In this document: piece by piece, positions 16,549 to 24,965 of the stretch
Layout of the letters: each line of letters opens with the position of its first letter
How positions within the stretch are numbered: position 1 is the first letter of the stretch
Source of the DNA: Actinomadura xylanilytica
GTDB taxonomy: Bacteria; Actinomycetota; Actinomycetes; Streptosporangiales; Streptosporangiaceae
Length of the DNA stretch: 64,000 nt
Direction: 5' to 3'
Assembly (NCBI RefSeq): GCF_030283145.1
Contig: NZ_JASNWE010000001.1
Location: 678,590 to 742,589, forward strand
The notes under the pieces: model-generated
The model's database searches: none
What the model was told of the DNA's origin: nothing
What the model saw: the letters and a program-made list of their open reading frames with translations, nothing else
Translations under genes and position numbers: made by a program

Positions 16549-17151
16549 TCAGGAGGGTCCGGCCGTCTTTCCGCACTCCAGGAAGGCGCGTGCGAACGCC
16601 GTGGCGTGTTCGCGCATCCGCGCGGTCGATTCCGGGCCGTCCATCTGGGCGCCCATCAGCTCGGCGAGCTGGGGCAGGGCCATCGGCATCAGGACCAGCC
16701 CCATCAGGCTCAGCATCGTCCTCCCGGCCTCGGCCGAGGGCTCCTGGCCGAGGTGGGCGGCGAGGGAGGCGACCTTGTCGTGGCAGCGGTCGACGCGCCA
16801 CTGCTGGTCGGGCAGGTGGCCGGACCGGTCGTGCAGCGCCTCCCACATGAGCAGCCGGAGGAGGTCGGGGTGCTCCTGATAGTGGTCGAAGAGCCCCGCC
16901 ACGTACTGGACCGGGTCGTCGCCGAGCAGCGCGTTCACCTCGGTGAGCTCGTCCATCGCGTCCTTCATGACCGCGTCGAAGAGCTTCTCCTTGTTGCCGA
17001 AGTATCCGTAGATCCGCTCCTTGTTGACGCCGGCCAGCCGGGCGATCCGGTCGACCCGGGCGCCGGCGATGCCGTGCTCGGCGAACTCCTCGCGGGCGGC
17101 GGCGAGCAGGGCCTCTTTGGTCGAGGCGGTGGTGGATGCGCTGGTGGCCAT
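16549..17151 (-). CDS. TetR-family repressor of the adjacent MFS gene
   Basis: A 200-residue TetR regulator. The helix-turn-helix lies at about 10-60 (ALLAAAREEFAEHGIAGARV, then KERIYGYFGNKEKLF), followed by a helical ligand domain. It is divergent from an MFS exporter. The short gap holds two perfect CCAACCGGTTGG palindromes around a consensus promoter, which is the expected wiring for autoregulation and exporter control. Two in-frame ATGs (17163 and 17151) are possible; I took the second. Confidence 0.88.
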   Translation of the reverse strand: MATSASTTASTKEALLAAAREEFAEHGIAGARVDRIARLAGVNKERIYGYFGNKEKLFDAVMKDAMDELTEVNALLGDDPVQYVAGLFDHYQEHPDLLRLLMWEALHDRSGHLPDQQWRVDRCHDKVASLAAHLGQEPSAEAGRTMLSLMGLVLMPMALPQLAELMGAQMDGPESTARMREHATAFARAFLECGKTAGPS

Positions 17152-17177
17152 GGTCCCGAGCATAGCGGGATCGCCGT

Positions 17178-17219
17178 CCAACCGGTTGGTTGACATCCAA
17201 CCGGTTGGTTGGCTACGGT
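17178..17219 (+). promoter_or_regulatory. MFS promoter with two TetR operators
   Basis: The 12-bp palindrome CCAACCGGTTGG occurs at 17178-17189 and 17197-17208, 19 bp centre to centre. A -35 box TTGACA (17190-17195) sits exactly between them. After an 18-bp spacer comes -10 TACGGT (17214-17219), 7 nt before the ATG of the MFS gene. One operator abuts the -35 box and the other lies in the spacer, so bound repressor would block RNA polymerase. Confidence 0.85.
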
Positions 17220-17226
17220 TCCGGCC

Positions 17227-18450
17227 ATGCGCTCCTCCCCCGTCCTCCCGGCCACCACCACCGCTCCGGCACCGCCCCCGGCTCCGACCGCGACGACCGC
17301 GTTCGCGCCGTTCGCCCGGACGGTCGCCGTGCTCTCCGGCACCGCCCTGCTCGCCACCGCGCAGCTCTACGGGATGATCGCCCTGCTCGGCTCCGCCGCC
17401 GCGGGCTGGCACGCCCGACCCACCTCGCTCACCTGGCTGGTGAGCGCGTTCGGGTTCGGCTACGCGGCGGGCTTCCTGCTCTTCGGCCCGCTCTCCGACC
17501 GGTTCGGCCGCCGCCGCGTGATGGTCGCCGGGGTCGCCGCGACCGCCGTGACCACCGCGCTGGTCGCCGCCTCCCCCGGCCCGGACGCGGCGCTGATCCT
17601 GCGCGCGCTCCAGGGCCTGACCATCGGGGCGTTCCCGCCCGTCGCGATGGCCTACGTCGCCGAACGCGTCGAGCCGCGCCGCCGCCTGGTCACCGTGACC
17701 GCGATGACCACCGGGTTCCTGTCGGCCGCCGTCCTCGGCCAGCTCGCCGCGCAGGGCCTGGCCGCGACGCTCGGCTGGCGCGCGTTCTTCCTGGTCGGCG
17801 CGGTCGCGTTCGGCGCCGCCGCGCTGCTGCTGCGCTGGGCGCTGCTCCCGGACGGCCCGTCCACCGGCGCCTCCCCGGCCGCCGCCTACCGGGCCATGCT
17901 CCCGCTGCTCTGGACGCCCGGACTGCGGCTCCTCTACCTGGCGGTGCCCACCGTGCTCGGCTCGTTCGTCGCGATCTACACCGGCCTCCAGCTCACCGGC
18001 ACGACCGGGCTGCTCGGGCTGCGGGCGAGCGCGCTCCCGGTGATCGTCGCGATCCCGTTCCTGACCCCGGTCCTCGCCCGCGTCCCCGGCCCGGCCCGGG
18101 TCGGCCTGGCGCTCGCCCTGTCGGCCGCCGGCGTCGCGCTGATCGGCCTGCTGCACCCGGGGACCCTGCTGCTCGGCGCGCTGCTCATCGCCGTGACGGC
18201 CGGCACCGCCGTCGCCGCACCGGGCCTGATCGACACCATCGGCTCCCGGGCCGGCGCGGCCCGCGGCCCCGCGATCTCGCTGTTCACCGCGCTGCTGTTC
18301 GTCGGCGCCAGCCTCGGCCCGCAGCTCGCCGGCGCGCTCACCGGCTCGGGCCTGGCCGCCCTGGCGCTCGTCCTCGCGGGGCTGCTCGCCGTCGCCGCCC
18401 TGCTGGTGCTCGCGTCCGCCGCCGGCACCGGACGCGGCACCCGCCGCTGA
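17227..18450 (+). CDS. MFS transporter (drug-efflux type)
   Basis: A 407-residue major facilitator protein with about 12 hydrophobic segments. The conserved loop between helices 2 and 3 reads GPLSDRFGRRRV, and a second-half helix carries a Gly/Ala-rich face. Length and control by a divergent TetR point to an exporter of small molecules. The drug or metabolite is unknown. The ATG is only 7 nt from the predicted -10 box, so the mRNA is probably leaderless. Confidence 0.88.
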   Translation: MRSSPVLPATTTAPAPPPAPTATTAFAPFARTVAVLSGTALLATAQLYGMIALLGSAAAGWHARPTSLTWLVSAFGFGYAAGFLLFGPLSDRFGRRRVMVAGVAATAVTTALVAASPGPDAALILRALQGLTIGAFPPVAMAYVAERVEPRRRLVTVTAMTTGFLSAAVLGQLAAQGLAATLGWRAFFLVGAVAFGAAALLLRWALLPDGPSTGASPAAAYRAMLPLLWTPGLRLLYLAVPTVLGSFVAIYTGLQLTGTTGLLGLRASALPVIVAIPFLTPVLARVPGPARVGLALALSAAGVALIGLLHPGTLLLGALLIAVTAGTAVAAPGLIDTIGSRAGAARGPAISLFTALLFVGASLGPQLAGALTGSGLAALALVLAGLLAVAALLVLASAAGTGRGTRR

Positions 18451-18473
18451 CTCCGGCCGCACCGGGCCCCTGG

Positions 18474-18512
18474 TCCGCCTCTCCTCCGTCCGCCGGACGG
18501 AGGAGAGGCGGA
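18474..18512. terminator. Bidirectional terminator
   Basis: A perfect inverted repeat of 19 bp per arm (18474-18492 and 18494-18512) with almost no loop lies between the convergent MFS gene and the orphan gene. It serves either strand. Confidence 0.8.
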
Positions 18513-18520
18513 TCAGGCCG

Positions 18521-19330
18521 TCAGCCCGTCCAGGGAAGGCGGAGGGCCTCCAGCCCGGAGTCCTCCAGCAGGGCCTCGACGAGCGGGACCGGTCCGACGA
18601 CCTTGGTGCCCCACAGGTCCCAGTCGCAGTAGACGACCCACGAGCGGTCCTCGGCCCACAGGTTGGACGGGCAGCTCGACATCTCCGGATGGTCGTAGAG
18701 GCCCGCCGCGTCGCCGAGGCGGCCGGCCAGCACCGTCTCGTCGTCCCAGTCGGCGGTGACCAGCGGGCAGTAGTACGCCAGGCACGCGGTCTCGGCGCCG
18801 GCCGGGCTGTGCCGCGCCAGCACGTCCACCAGCCGGCGCCAGCTCTCCCGGTCGAGGCAGCCCTCGGCCGGCGGCCGGATCGCCGCCGACCAGCTCCCCG
18901 TCGGGTGCGCCTGCCGCAGGCAGCGGTTGCCGGGCAGCTCGCCGTCGGGCACCGGCTCCTCGCCGAACCCGCGCGCCAGTTCGGCCCAGCGCAGCCGCCG
19001 CCAGCCCGCGCCGGGGTCGCCGCTGCGGCCGAGCCCGGTCCCGGTGACGACGGCGCCCTCCAGCAGATCGCCGAGGTCGGCGTCGCCCATCACGTCCGGC
19101 TCGGTGAGCCCGGCCGCCCGCACCGACTGGTGGACGTCGTCGTGCGTGGTGGTGACCAGGCCCTCCTTCCACGCGTACATGGAGTGCAGCACCCACACCC
19201 CGTCCGGGCGGCGCGGCGGCTCGAACCCCGAGTAGCAGTGGTCGGGATCCAGGTCGTTCAGCCAGCCGACGGCCGCACCCGGCACAGGGGTCCACGCGTC
19301 CTCGACACCCGCGTTCTCCAAATCGGCCAT
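18521..19330 (-). CDS. Hypothetical protein, orphan
   Basis: A 269-residue soluble protein I do not recognise. It is rich in Trp, Asp and aromatic residues (DHCYSGFEPPRRPDGVWVLH near the start, WVVYCDWDLWGTKVVGP near the end). It has several cysteines but no clear metal motif, no signal peptide and no membrane helix. Codon use matches its neighbours. It stands alone between the MFS gene and an SDR gene, in the part of the window that departs from the conserved gene order. Confidence 0.6.
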   Translation of the reverse strand: MADLENAGVEDAWTPVPGAAVGWLNDLDPDHCYSGFEPPRRPDGVWVLHSMYAWKEGLVTTTHDDVHQSVRAAGLTEPDVMGDADLGDLLEGAVVTGTGLGRSGDPGAGWRRLRWAELARGFGEEPVPDGELPGNRCLRQAHPTGSWSAAIRPPAEGCLDRESWRRLVDVLARHSPAGAETACLAYYCPLVTADWDDETVLAGRLGDAAGLYDHPEMSSCPSNLWAEDRSWVVYCDWDLWGTKVVGPVPLVEALLEDSGLEALRLPWTG

Positions 19331-19479
19331 GTCCGCATCCTGCCACCCTTCGAAGCCGGTGCCACACGCAGCATCACCTGTGCGCGCCGACGGCGGGGCG
19401 GTCCGGCCGGGCTTCCGGGCCGGGCCCGGTGGAGATCATTCCCACCTGACCGCTTCACCCTTTTTCGCCCGGCGCCATC

Positions 19480-20208
19480 TCACCCGCCGAAGTTCCCGGC
19501 GACCTCCTCCACCCGGTCCCGCTTCACGTACATGTCCCAGTACACGTCGGCCAGGACGGCGGGATCGACGAGATCGAGGCCCTCGGGGCGCGGCCCGTCG
19601 TAGGAGTCGCTCTCGAGCAGCCGGTGCACGTCGCTGCCCTTGATGCCCGCGCCGATGGTCAGCGTCCCGGCGTGGACGCCGGTGCCCTCCAGCCCGGCCG
19701 AGAGCGTCAGGACGTAGTGGCGCATCGCCGCCATGGCCGTCCCGATGTCGCCCATGAAGGGGATCGGGTACTTCGCGGACGCCCCCTGCGTGAACAGCAG
19801 CGCCCCGTCCCCGCGCTCGATCATCCCGGGCAGGACGCGCCTGACCAGCCCCACCGGGGCGAGCAGGAACAGTTCGAGCGGCGTCCGCAGCTCCTCCGGG
19901 CCGATCTCGGTGACCGGGCCGGGCGCGAACCCGAGGTTGAGACCGCCCGGACCGTACTCCAGCACGTCGATCCGCCCGAACCGGGCCTCGATGGCGTCCA
20001 CCGCGGCGGCGGTCGCCGCCGCGTCGGTGAGGTCGGCGGCGAACGCCGCGGCCTGCACTCCCTCGGCCGCCAGCGTCGCGGCCAGCCCGTCCAGCCGCGC
20101 GCGGTCACGGGCGACGAGCGCCACCCCGAAGCCCTCCCGCCCGAAGCGGCGGGCGATCGACAGGCCGAGCGCGGAGCCGGCCCCGAACACGGCGATGGTC
20201 TTGGACAT
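19480..20208 (-). CDS. SDR-fold protein lacking the catalytic Tyr-Lys pair
   Basis: A 242-residue short-chain dehydrogenase fold. The cofactor loop GAGSALGLSIARRFG is present. At the place of the YxxxK catalytic pair the chain reads MGDIGTAMAAMRHY, where Tyr and Lys are replaced by non-catalytic residues. The nearby Ser (GASAKY) is kept. It may bind NAD(P) without acting as a normal dehydrogenase. It is divergent from a TetR gene, with paired operators between them. The ATG at 20208 has AGGGAG in front. Confidence 0.82.
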   Translation of the reverse strand: MSKTIAVFGAGSALGLSIARRFGREGFGVALVARDRARLDGLAATLAAEGVQAAAFAADLTDAAATAAAVDAIEARFGRIDVLEYGPGGLNLGFAPGPVTEIGPEELRTPLELFLLAPVGLVRRVLPGMIERGDGALLFTQGASAKYPIPFMGDIGTAMAAMRHYVLTLSAGLEGTGVHAGTLTIGAGIKGSDVHRLLESDSYDGPRPEGLDLVDPAVLADVYWDMYVKRDRVEEVAGNFGG

Positions 20209-20220
20209 GCGCACTCCCTT

Positions 20221-20282
20221 AAGTTGAAGGTGGCCTCAAGTTCTTTCACCGTAACAGAAAAACTTGAGGGTGCCCTCAACTA
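20221..20282. promoter_or_regulatory. Paired TetR operators between SDR and TetR genes
   Basis: Two related sites face each other. Site A at 20221-20242 has the core TTGAAGGTGGCCTCAA. Site B at 20261-20282 has the core TTGAGGGTGCCCTCAA, with perfect 7-bp arms. Their centres are 40 bp apart, about four helical turns. Site A abuts the SDR start, and site B overlaps the likely -35 region of the TetR gene. Confidence 0.8.
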
Positions 20283-20284
20283 AG

Positions 20285-20290
20285 TAGACT
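20285..20290 (+). promoter_or_regulatory. -10 element of leaderless TetR mRNA
   Basis: TAGACT ends 6 nt before the ATG at 20297, so the transcript should begin at the start codon. Operator site B lies just upstream. Confidence 0.55.
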
Positions 20291-20296
20291 CGGCGC

Positions 20297-20947
20297 ATGA
20301 GCAGCTGCGGCCCCCCGAGAGCACAGCGCCGCGACGCGCGGCGCAACCGCGAGCGGCTGACGGCCGCCGCCCGCGAGGTCTTCGCCGCGCGCGGCCTGGA
20401 CGCCCCGCTGGAGGAGATCGCCCGCCGGGCCGGGGTCAGCGTCGGCACGCTCTACAACCACTTCGCCACCCGCGAGACGCTGATCGACGAGATCGTCCCG
20501 GAGCTGATCGACGCCCAGCTCGCCCTCGGCGAGGAGGCGCTGGCCCGTCCCGACCCCTGGGAGGGCTTCGTCTGGTACGTGACCCGGCTGTGCGCCTCGC
20601 AGGCGGCCGACCGGGGCCTCACCGACGCGCTCTCGATGCGGTTCTCCGACACCGAGCGGCTCGCCGCCGCCTGCGCACAGGGGACCGACCAGGTCGCCCG
20701 GATCGTCGCGCGCGCCCGCGACGGCGGCGGCCTGCGCCCCGACTTCACCGCGGCGGACCTGGTCTCCATCATCTGGAGCACCGGCCGCCTGGTCGAGGCC
20801 ACCGGCGCGATCGCGCCGGGCGCATGGCGCCGCAGCCTCGCCTTCGTCCTCGACGGCCTGCGCGCCGAGGCCGCCCACCCGATCGCCGAGCCGGCCCTCA
20901 CCTCCGAGCAGCTCGACACCGCCATGCGCGGCCTGGCCGCCCGCTAG
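20297..20947 (+). CDS. TetR-family regulator of the divergent SDR gene
   Basis: A 216-residue TetR protein. The N-terminal DNA-binding domain is textbook: RERLTAAAREVFAARGLDAP, then GVSVGTLYNHFATRETLI. A helical effector domain follows, with Trp residues in WEGFVWYV. It is divergent from the SDR gene, and the intervening palindromes are the natural binding sites. The ligand is unknown. It lacks a ribosome-binding site, in line with a leaderless transcript. Confidence 0.88.
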   Translation: MSSCGPPRAQRRDARRNRERLTAAAREVFAARGLDAPLEEIARRAGVSVGTLYNHFATRETLIDEIVPELIDAQLALGEEALARPDPWEGFVWYVTRLCASQAADRGLTDALSMRFSDTERLAAACAQGTDQVARIVARARDGGGLRPDFTAADLVSIIWSTGRLVEATGAIAPGAWRRSLAFVLDGLRAEAAHPIAEPALTSEQLDTAMRGLAAR

Positions 20948-20978
20948 CGGACGCGCGGGCTCACCTCCATCATCGCCG

Positions 20979-22106
20979 TCAGCCGTCGAGCAGCGTGCCC
21001 AGCCGGGCGGCCTGGAGCTCCCAGCGCCACTCCCGCTCGATCCACGCCCGTCCGCGCCCGCCCATCGCGCGGGCCCGCCCGGGATCGCTCAGCAGGCCGG
21101 TCAGGGCCGCGGCGACGGCCGCGACCGAACGGCCCGGCACGACCACACCGGTCTCGCCGTCCAGCACCGCGTCGGGCGCGCCGCCCGAGTCGCCCGCCAC
21201 CACCGGCAGCCCGGTCGCCGACGCCTCGAGGTAGACGATGCCGAGCCCCTCGACGTCCAGGCCGCGCCGCCGGGTCCGGCACGGCATCGCGAAGACGTCG
21301 CCCGCGTCGTAGTGCGCGGGCAGCTCCTCCCAGGGCACGGCGCCGGTCAGGACGACCGAGCCGGACACCCCCCGCGCCGCCGCCAGCCGCTCCAGCTCGG
21401 CCCGGTACGGCCCGCCGCCGACCAGCAGCAGCGCGGCGTCCGGCACCGCGCGCAGCACGTGCGGCCAGGCGTGGATCAGCGCGTCCTGCCCCTTGCGCGG
21501 GACGAGCCGCGACACGCACACCACGACGGGACGCCCGTCCAGCCCGTGCCGCTTTCTGATCTCCGGCCCCCCGGCGCCGCGGAAGAACGCGTTCTCGTCC
21601 ACGCCCGGGGCCAGCCGGGCCAGCCGCGCCGCCGCGCCCGGCGACAGGACCCGCGCCATCCGGGACCGGGTGTACTCCCCCAGGTAGGTCAGCACGTCCA
21701 CGCCGTCGCCGATGCGGCGCAGCAGGCCGCGCGCCGCCGGGAGCGACGCCCACGCCGCCTCGTGCCCGTGGGTGATCCCGACCAGCCGCTCCGCCCCGCG
21801 CCGGCGCAGTGCCGGGGCCAGCAGGCCGAGCGGCGCCGCCGCGCCGAACAGCACCGAGTCGCAGCCCTCCGCCCGGAGCACCTCGCCCGCCCGGCGCAGC
21901 ACCGACGGCTCGGGCAGCATCAGCGACCCCGGATGCCGCACGACCGGGAACGGCTGCGCGGCGTCGAACGCCGCCGCGCCCCGCCACGCCGGCGCGTACA
22001 CCACCACCGAGCCCGGCGGGCGGCGCGCCGCCAGCCCGTGCACGAACGCCTGGATCCCGCCGGGGCGCGGCGGGAAGTCGTTGGTCACCACGAGCGTCCT
22101 GGTCAT
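20979..22106 (-). CDS. GT4 mannosyltransferase, PimB'-like
   Basis: A GT-B fold glycosyltransferase of 375 residues. The opening (LVVTNDFPPRPGGIQAFV) and overall order resemble PimB', which adds the second mannose to phosphatidylinositol mannoside from GDP-mannose on the cytoplasmic face of the membrane. The nucleotide-sugar site shows CVSRLVPRKGQD and the EX7E pattern in EGLGIVYLEASATGLPVV. Activity as PimB' is inferred. It lies downstream of qcrB but is separated from it by a strong hairpin. Confidence 0.82.
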   Translation of the reverse strand: MTRTLVVTNDFPPRPGGIQAFVHGLAARRPPGSVVVYAPAWRGAAAFDAAQPFPVVRHPGSLMLPEPSVLRRAGEVLRAEGCDSVLFGAAAPLGLLAPALRRRGAERLVGITHGHEAAWASLPAARGLLRRIGDGVDVLTYLGEYTRSRMARVLSPGAAARLARLAPGVDENAFFRGAGGPEIRKRHGLDGRPVVVCVSRLVPRKGQDALIHAWPHVLRAVPDAALLLVGGGPYRAELERLAAARGVSGSVVLTGAVPWEELPAHYDAGDVFAMPCRTRRRGLDVEGLGIVYLEASATGLPVVAGDSGGAPDAVLDGETGVVVPGRSVAAVAAALTGLLSDPGRARAMGGRGRAWIEREWRWELQAARLGTLLDG

Positions 22107-22142
22107 GTCCACGCAGCATACGGACGGCCCCGGCGCCGGACG

Positions 22143-22184
22143 CGGCGGGGCCCGCCACCGATCCTCCGGTGACGGGCCCCGCCG
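22143..22184 (-). terminator. Terminator of the qcrCAB operon
   Basis: A stem of 12 bp (CGGCGGGGCCCG at 22143-22154 with its complement at 22173-22184) is extended by inner pairing of CACCG with CGGTG. It lies 38 bp after qcrB. Confidence 0.75.
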
Positions 22185-22221
22185 TGTGGCGATCCGCTGT
22201 GGCGCGCGCCGCGCGCCGTGC

Positions 22222-23856
22222 TCAGTGGTTGAGCTGCTTCGGCTCCCGGCCGTTCTCGACCTCGCCGTGCTCCTCGTCGTGGCCGTGCTCCTCGATCGGG
22301 ATGTCGTCGAAGGTCCAGGCCCGGTTGAGCCGGGACCGGACGTGCCCGAGCGGTCCCTTGCTGCCCGGCGCGGGCACGCCGTTGGCGTCCACCGCGGGCG
22401 GCTCGGGCCGGCTGTTCTCCTTGCTGAGGATGACGGTCCGCTCCTGCTCGCGGGCGGGCTCGTGCCGCTCGCTGTACTCGCCGTCCGGCGACATCACGAT
22501 CACGCCGCTCTCCACGCCGTGCCCGATGATGCCGGCGTCCTTGCGCTGGAGCCCCAGGCAGATCCGCTTGGTGATGATGTAGGCGAGCACCGGGCCGACG
22601 AACACCGCGACGCGGAAGAACCACGTCGTGGCGAACAGCGACACGTGGAACCGCTCGGCCAGCACGTCGTTGGCGCCGGCCACCCACAGGATCCCGTAGA
22701 ACGCCACGGCGGCCATGCCGACGCTGGTGCGGACCGGGGCGTTGCGCGGACGGTCGTTGACGTGGTGCAGCCGCTTGTCGCCGGTCACCCACTGCTCGAT
22801 GAACGGCCACACCGCGGCACCGGTGAAGATGATGCCGAGCGGGCCGAGCGCCGGGATCAGCACGTTCAGGCTGAGCGTGTGGCCCCAGGCCGAGATCTCC
22901 CAGTTGGGCATGATCCGGAGGGAGCCCTCCAGGACGCCCATGTAGAAGTCGGGCTGGGACGCCGACGAGATCGCGCCCGGGTCGTAGGGCCCGAACAGCC
23001 AGATCGGGTTGATCTGCGCGAACGTGCCGAGCAGCGCCAGCACGCCGAAGGTGAACAGGAAGTAGGCGCCCGTCTTGGCCATGAAGACCGGGTAGAAGGG
23101 GTAGCCCTGGACCTGCGTCTCGGTCTGCTTCTTCACCGGCATCGCGGTGTGCTTCTGGTGCCACATGATCATCATGTGCGCGGTGATCATGCCCAGCAGC
23201 ACGCCCGGGATCAGCAGGATGTGCAGCGTGAACAGGCGCGGCACGATGTCCTGGCCGGGGAACTCCCCGCCGAACAGGAACATGTAGATGTAGGAGCCCA
23301 CCAGCGGGATCGACTCGGCCACACCCTGGGTGATCCGCAGCCCGGTGCCGGACAGCAGGTCGTCGGGCAGCGAGTACCCGAACAGCCCCTCCAGCATGCC
23401 CATGGTGAACATGCCGACGCCGATGAGCCAGTTCAGCTCACGCGGCTTGCGGTAGGCGCCGGTGAAGAACACCCGCAGCATGTGCGCCATGATCGAGGCC
23501 ATGAACAGGATCGCGGCCCAGTGGTGGATCTGCCGCATCAGCAGGCCGCCGCGCACATCGAAGCTGATGTTCAGCGTGGAGGCGTAGGCCTCCGACATCT
23601 TGACGCCGTTCAGCTTGGTGTACGACCCGTCGTACACCACCTCGATCATGCTGGGCTTGAACCAGAGCGTCAGGAACGTCCCGGTCAGCAGCAGGATGAT
23701 GAAGGAGTACAGGGCGATCTCGCCCAGCATGAACGACCAGTGGTCCGGAAAGACCTTCTTCATGTTCCGCTTGAAGAAGGTGGTGGAGCCCAGCCGGTCG
23801 TCCAGGAACGTCAGTGGTCCCTCGACCGCCTTCGGGGCGGTTGCCGCCTCGCTCAT
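22222..23856 (-). CDS. qcrB: Menaquinol:cytochrome c reductase cytochrome b subunit
   Basis: The haem b subunit that oxidises menaquinol and passes electrons to the Rieske protein and through the membrane. At 544 residues it has the actinobacterial C-terminal extension, about 130 charged residues ending in a His/Glu-rich tail. Haem ligand helices are visible: QIHHWAA with AHMLRVFFTG, and LFTLHILLIPG with TAHMMIMWHQKH. The quinol-site Pro-Glu motif PDFY appears in QPDFYMG. The ATG overlaps the qcrA stop (ATGA). It is the last gene of qcrCAB. Confidence 0.96.
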   Translation of the reverse strand: MSEAATAPKAVEGPLTFLDDRLGSTTFFKRNMKKVFPDHWSFMLGEIALYSFIILLLTGTFLTLWFKPSMIEVVYDGSYTKLNGVKMSEAYASTLNISFDVRGGLLMRQIHHWAAILFMASIMAHMLRVFFTGAYRKPRELNWLIGVGMFTMGMLEGLFGYSLPDDLLSGTGLRITQGVAESIPLVGSYIYMFLFGGEFPGQDIVPRLFTLHILLIPGVLLGMITAHMMIMWHQKHTAMPVKKQTETQVQGYPFYPVFMAKTGAYFLFTFGVLALLGTFAQINPIWLFGPYDPGAISSASQPDFYMGVLEGSLRIMPNWEISAWGHTLSLNVLIPALGPLGIIFTGAAVWPFIEQWVTGDKRLHHVNDRPRNAPVRTSVGMAAVAFYGILWVAGANDVLAERFHVSLFATTWFFRVAVFVGPVLAYIITKRICLGLQRKDAGIIGHGVESGVIVMSPDGEYSERHEPAREQERTVILSKENSRPEPPAVDANGVPAPGSKGPLGHVRSRLNRAWTFDDIPIEEHGHDEEHGEVENGREPKQLNH

Positions 23857-24965
23857 CCCCGCTCCCAGAAGCTCGGGCCGATCGGCTCGTGGTAGTCACT
23901 CGTCGCGACGAGGTAACCGTCCTCCACGGCCAGTGGCAACTGCGGCAGCGGACGGGCCGCCGGCCCGAACACGACCTTGGCCGCGTCGGTGGCGTCGAAC
24001 GTCGACTGGTGGCACGGGCACAGGATGTGGTGCGTGGTCTGCTCGTACAGGGCCGCCGGGCAGCCCACGTGCGTGCAGATCTTGGAGTACGCCACGATCC
24101 CGCCGACGTGCCAGTTCTCCCGCCCCTTGGCGGGCTTGAACTGGTCCGCCGGAACGTTGATCAGGATGGTCACCGCCTTGGCGACCTGGGTGAGCACCTT
24201 CTCCTCGGGCAGATCGTGCTCGATGCCCTCGGGCAGCACAGTGATCATCCCACCCGGCGAGGAGAAGTCGCTGACCCTCAGCGGCCTGTCGGTGCCGTCC
24301 ACCACCAGGCGGACGCCCTTCTTGCCCTGAGACTGGGCCTTCTTGACCGCATCGCCCCAGAACGTGTGGCGCAGCCGCGTCCCCGGCTTCGGGCCGAGGT
24401 CGCGCAGCAGCACCAGCGGGGCCAGGCCGAGCGGCGCGGCGGCCAGCAGCAGCGTGCGGCGCAGCAGCGGGCGCTTGGTGATCCCGCTGTCGGCGGCGCC
24501 CTCCATGAAGTCCGCGGCGAAGGACGCCCGGGTCTCCTCGGTGGCCCGCGGGGCGTGCCGCTCCTGGATGATCGGCTTGCTGGTCATCAGCCGCCGCACC
24601 CAGATGGTGACGCCGACCGCCATGGCCAGGAACGCCAGCGTCATCATGCCGCCGAGCCACAGGTTGGACTCGCGGGTCCGGTGGATGCCGTGCATCCCGC
24701 CGTCCCGGCCGCTCCAGCCGATGTAGTAGGCGATGAACGCCACGCTGGCGGCGAAGGCGATGAGGAAGAACACCGCGACGACCCGTTCGGCCCGCTTGGC
24801 CGACGCCTCGTCCAGCTCCTCGGCCGCGGCGCCCTCGGCCGGCGCGGCCCCGCCCGGCAGCAGCGACTTCTCCGCCGCCGGCGAGGGCGTGCCGATCACG
24901 CGTTCCGGCGTGCCGCCGTCCTCGCGGGGCTCGTGCGAGCCCGTGTCCTTGTTGTCGTCGCTCAT
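23853..24965 (-). CDS. qcrA: Rieske iron-sulfur subunit of the bc1 complex
   Basis: It carries electrons from quinol to QcrC. The 370 residues begin with an acidic cytoplasmic segment. Three membrane helices follow (about 90-115, 135-160, 205-225), as in actinobacterial QcrA. The 2Fe-2S site near the C-terminus reads CTHVGCPA and CPCHQSTFD. The start ATG overlaps the qcrC stop, and its own stop overlaps qcrB. A longer frame upstream exists but would run into qcrC. Confidence 0.96.
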   Translation of the reverse strand: MSDDNKDTGSHEPREDGGTPERVIGTPSPAAEKSLLPGGAAPAEGAAAEELDEASAKRAERVVAVFFLIAFAASVAFIAYYIGWSGRDGGMHGIHRTRESNLWLGGMMTLAFLAMAVGVTIWVRRLMTSKPIIQERHAPRATEETRASFAADFMEGAADSGITKRPLLRRTLLLAAAPLGLAPLVLLRDLGPKPGTRLRHTFWGDAVKKAQSQGKKGVRLVVDGTDRPLRVSDFSSPGGMITVLPEGIEHDLPEEKVLTQVAKAVTILINVPADQFKPAKGRENWHVGGIVAYSKICTHVGCPAALYEQTTHHILCPCHQSTFDATDAAKVVFGPAARPLPQLPLAVEDGYLVATSDYHEPIGPSFWERG

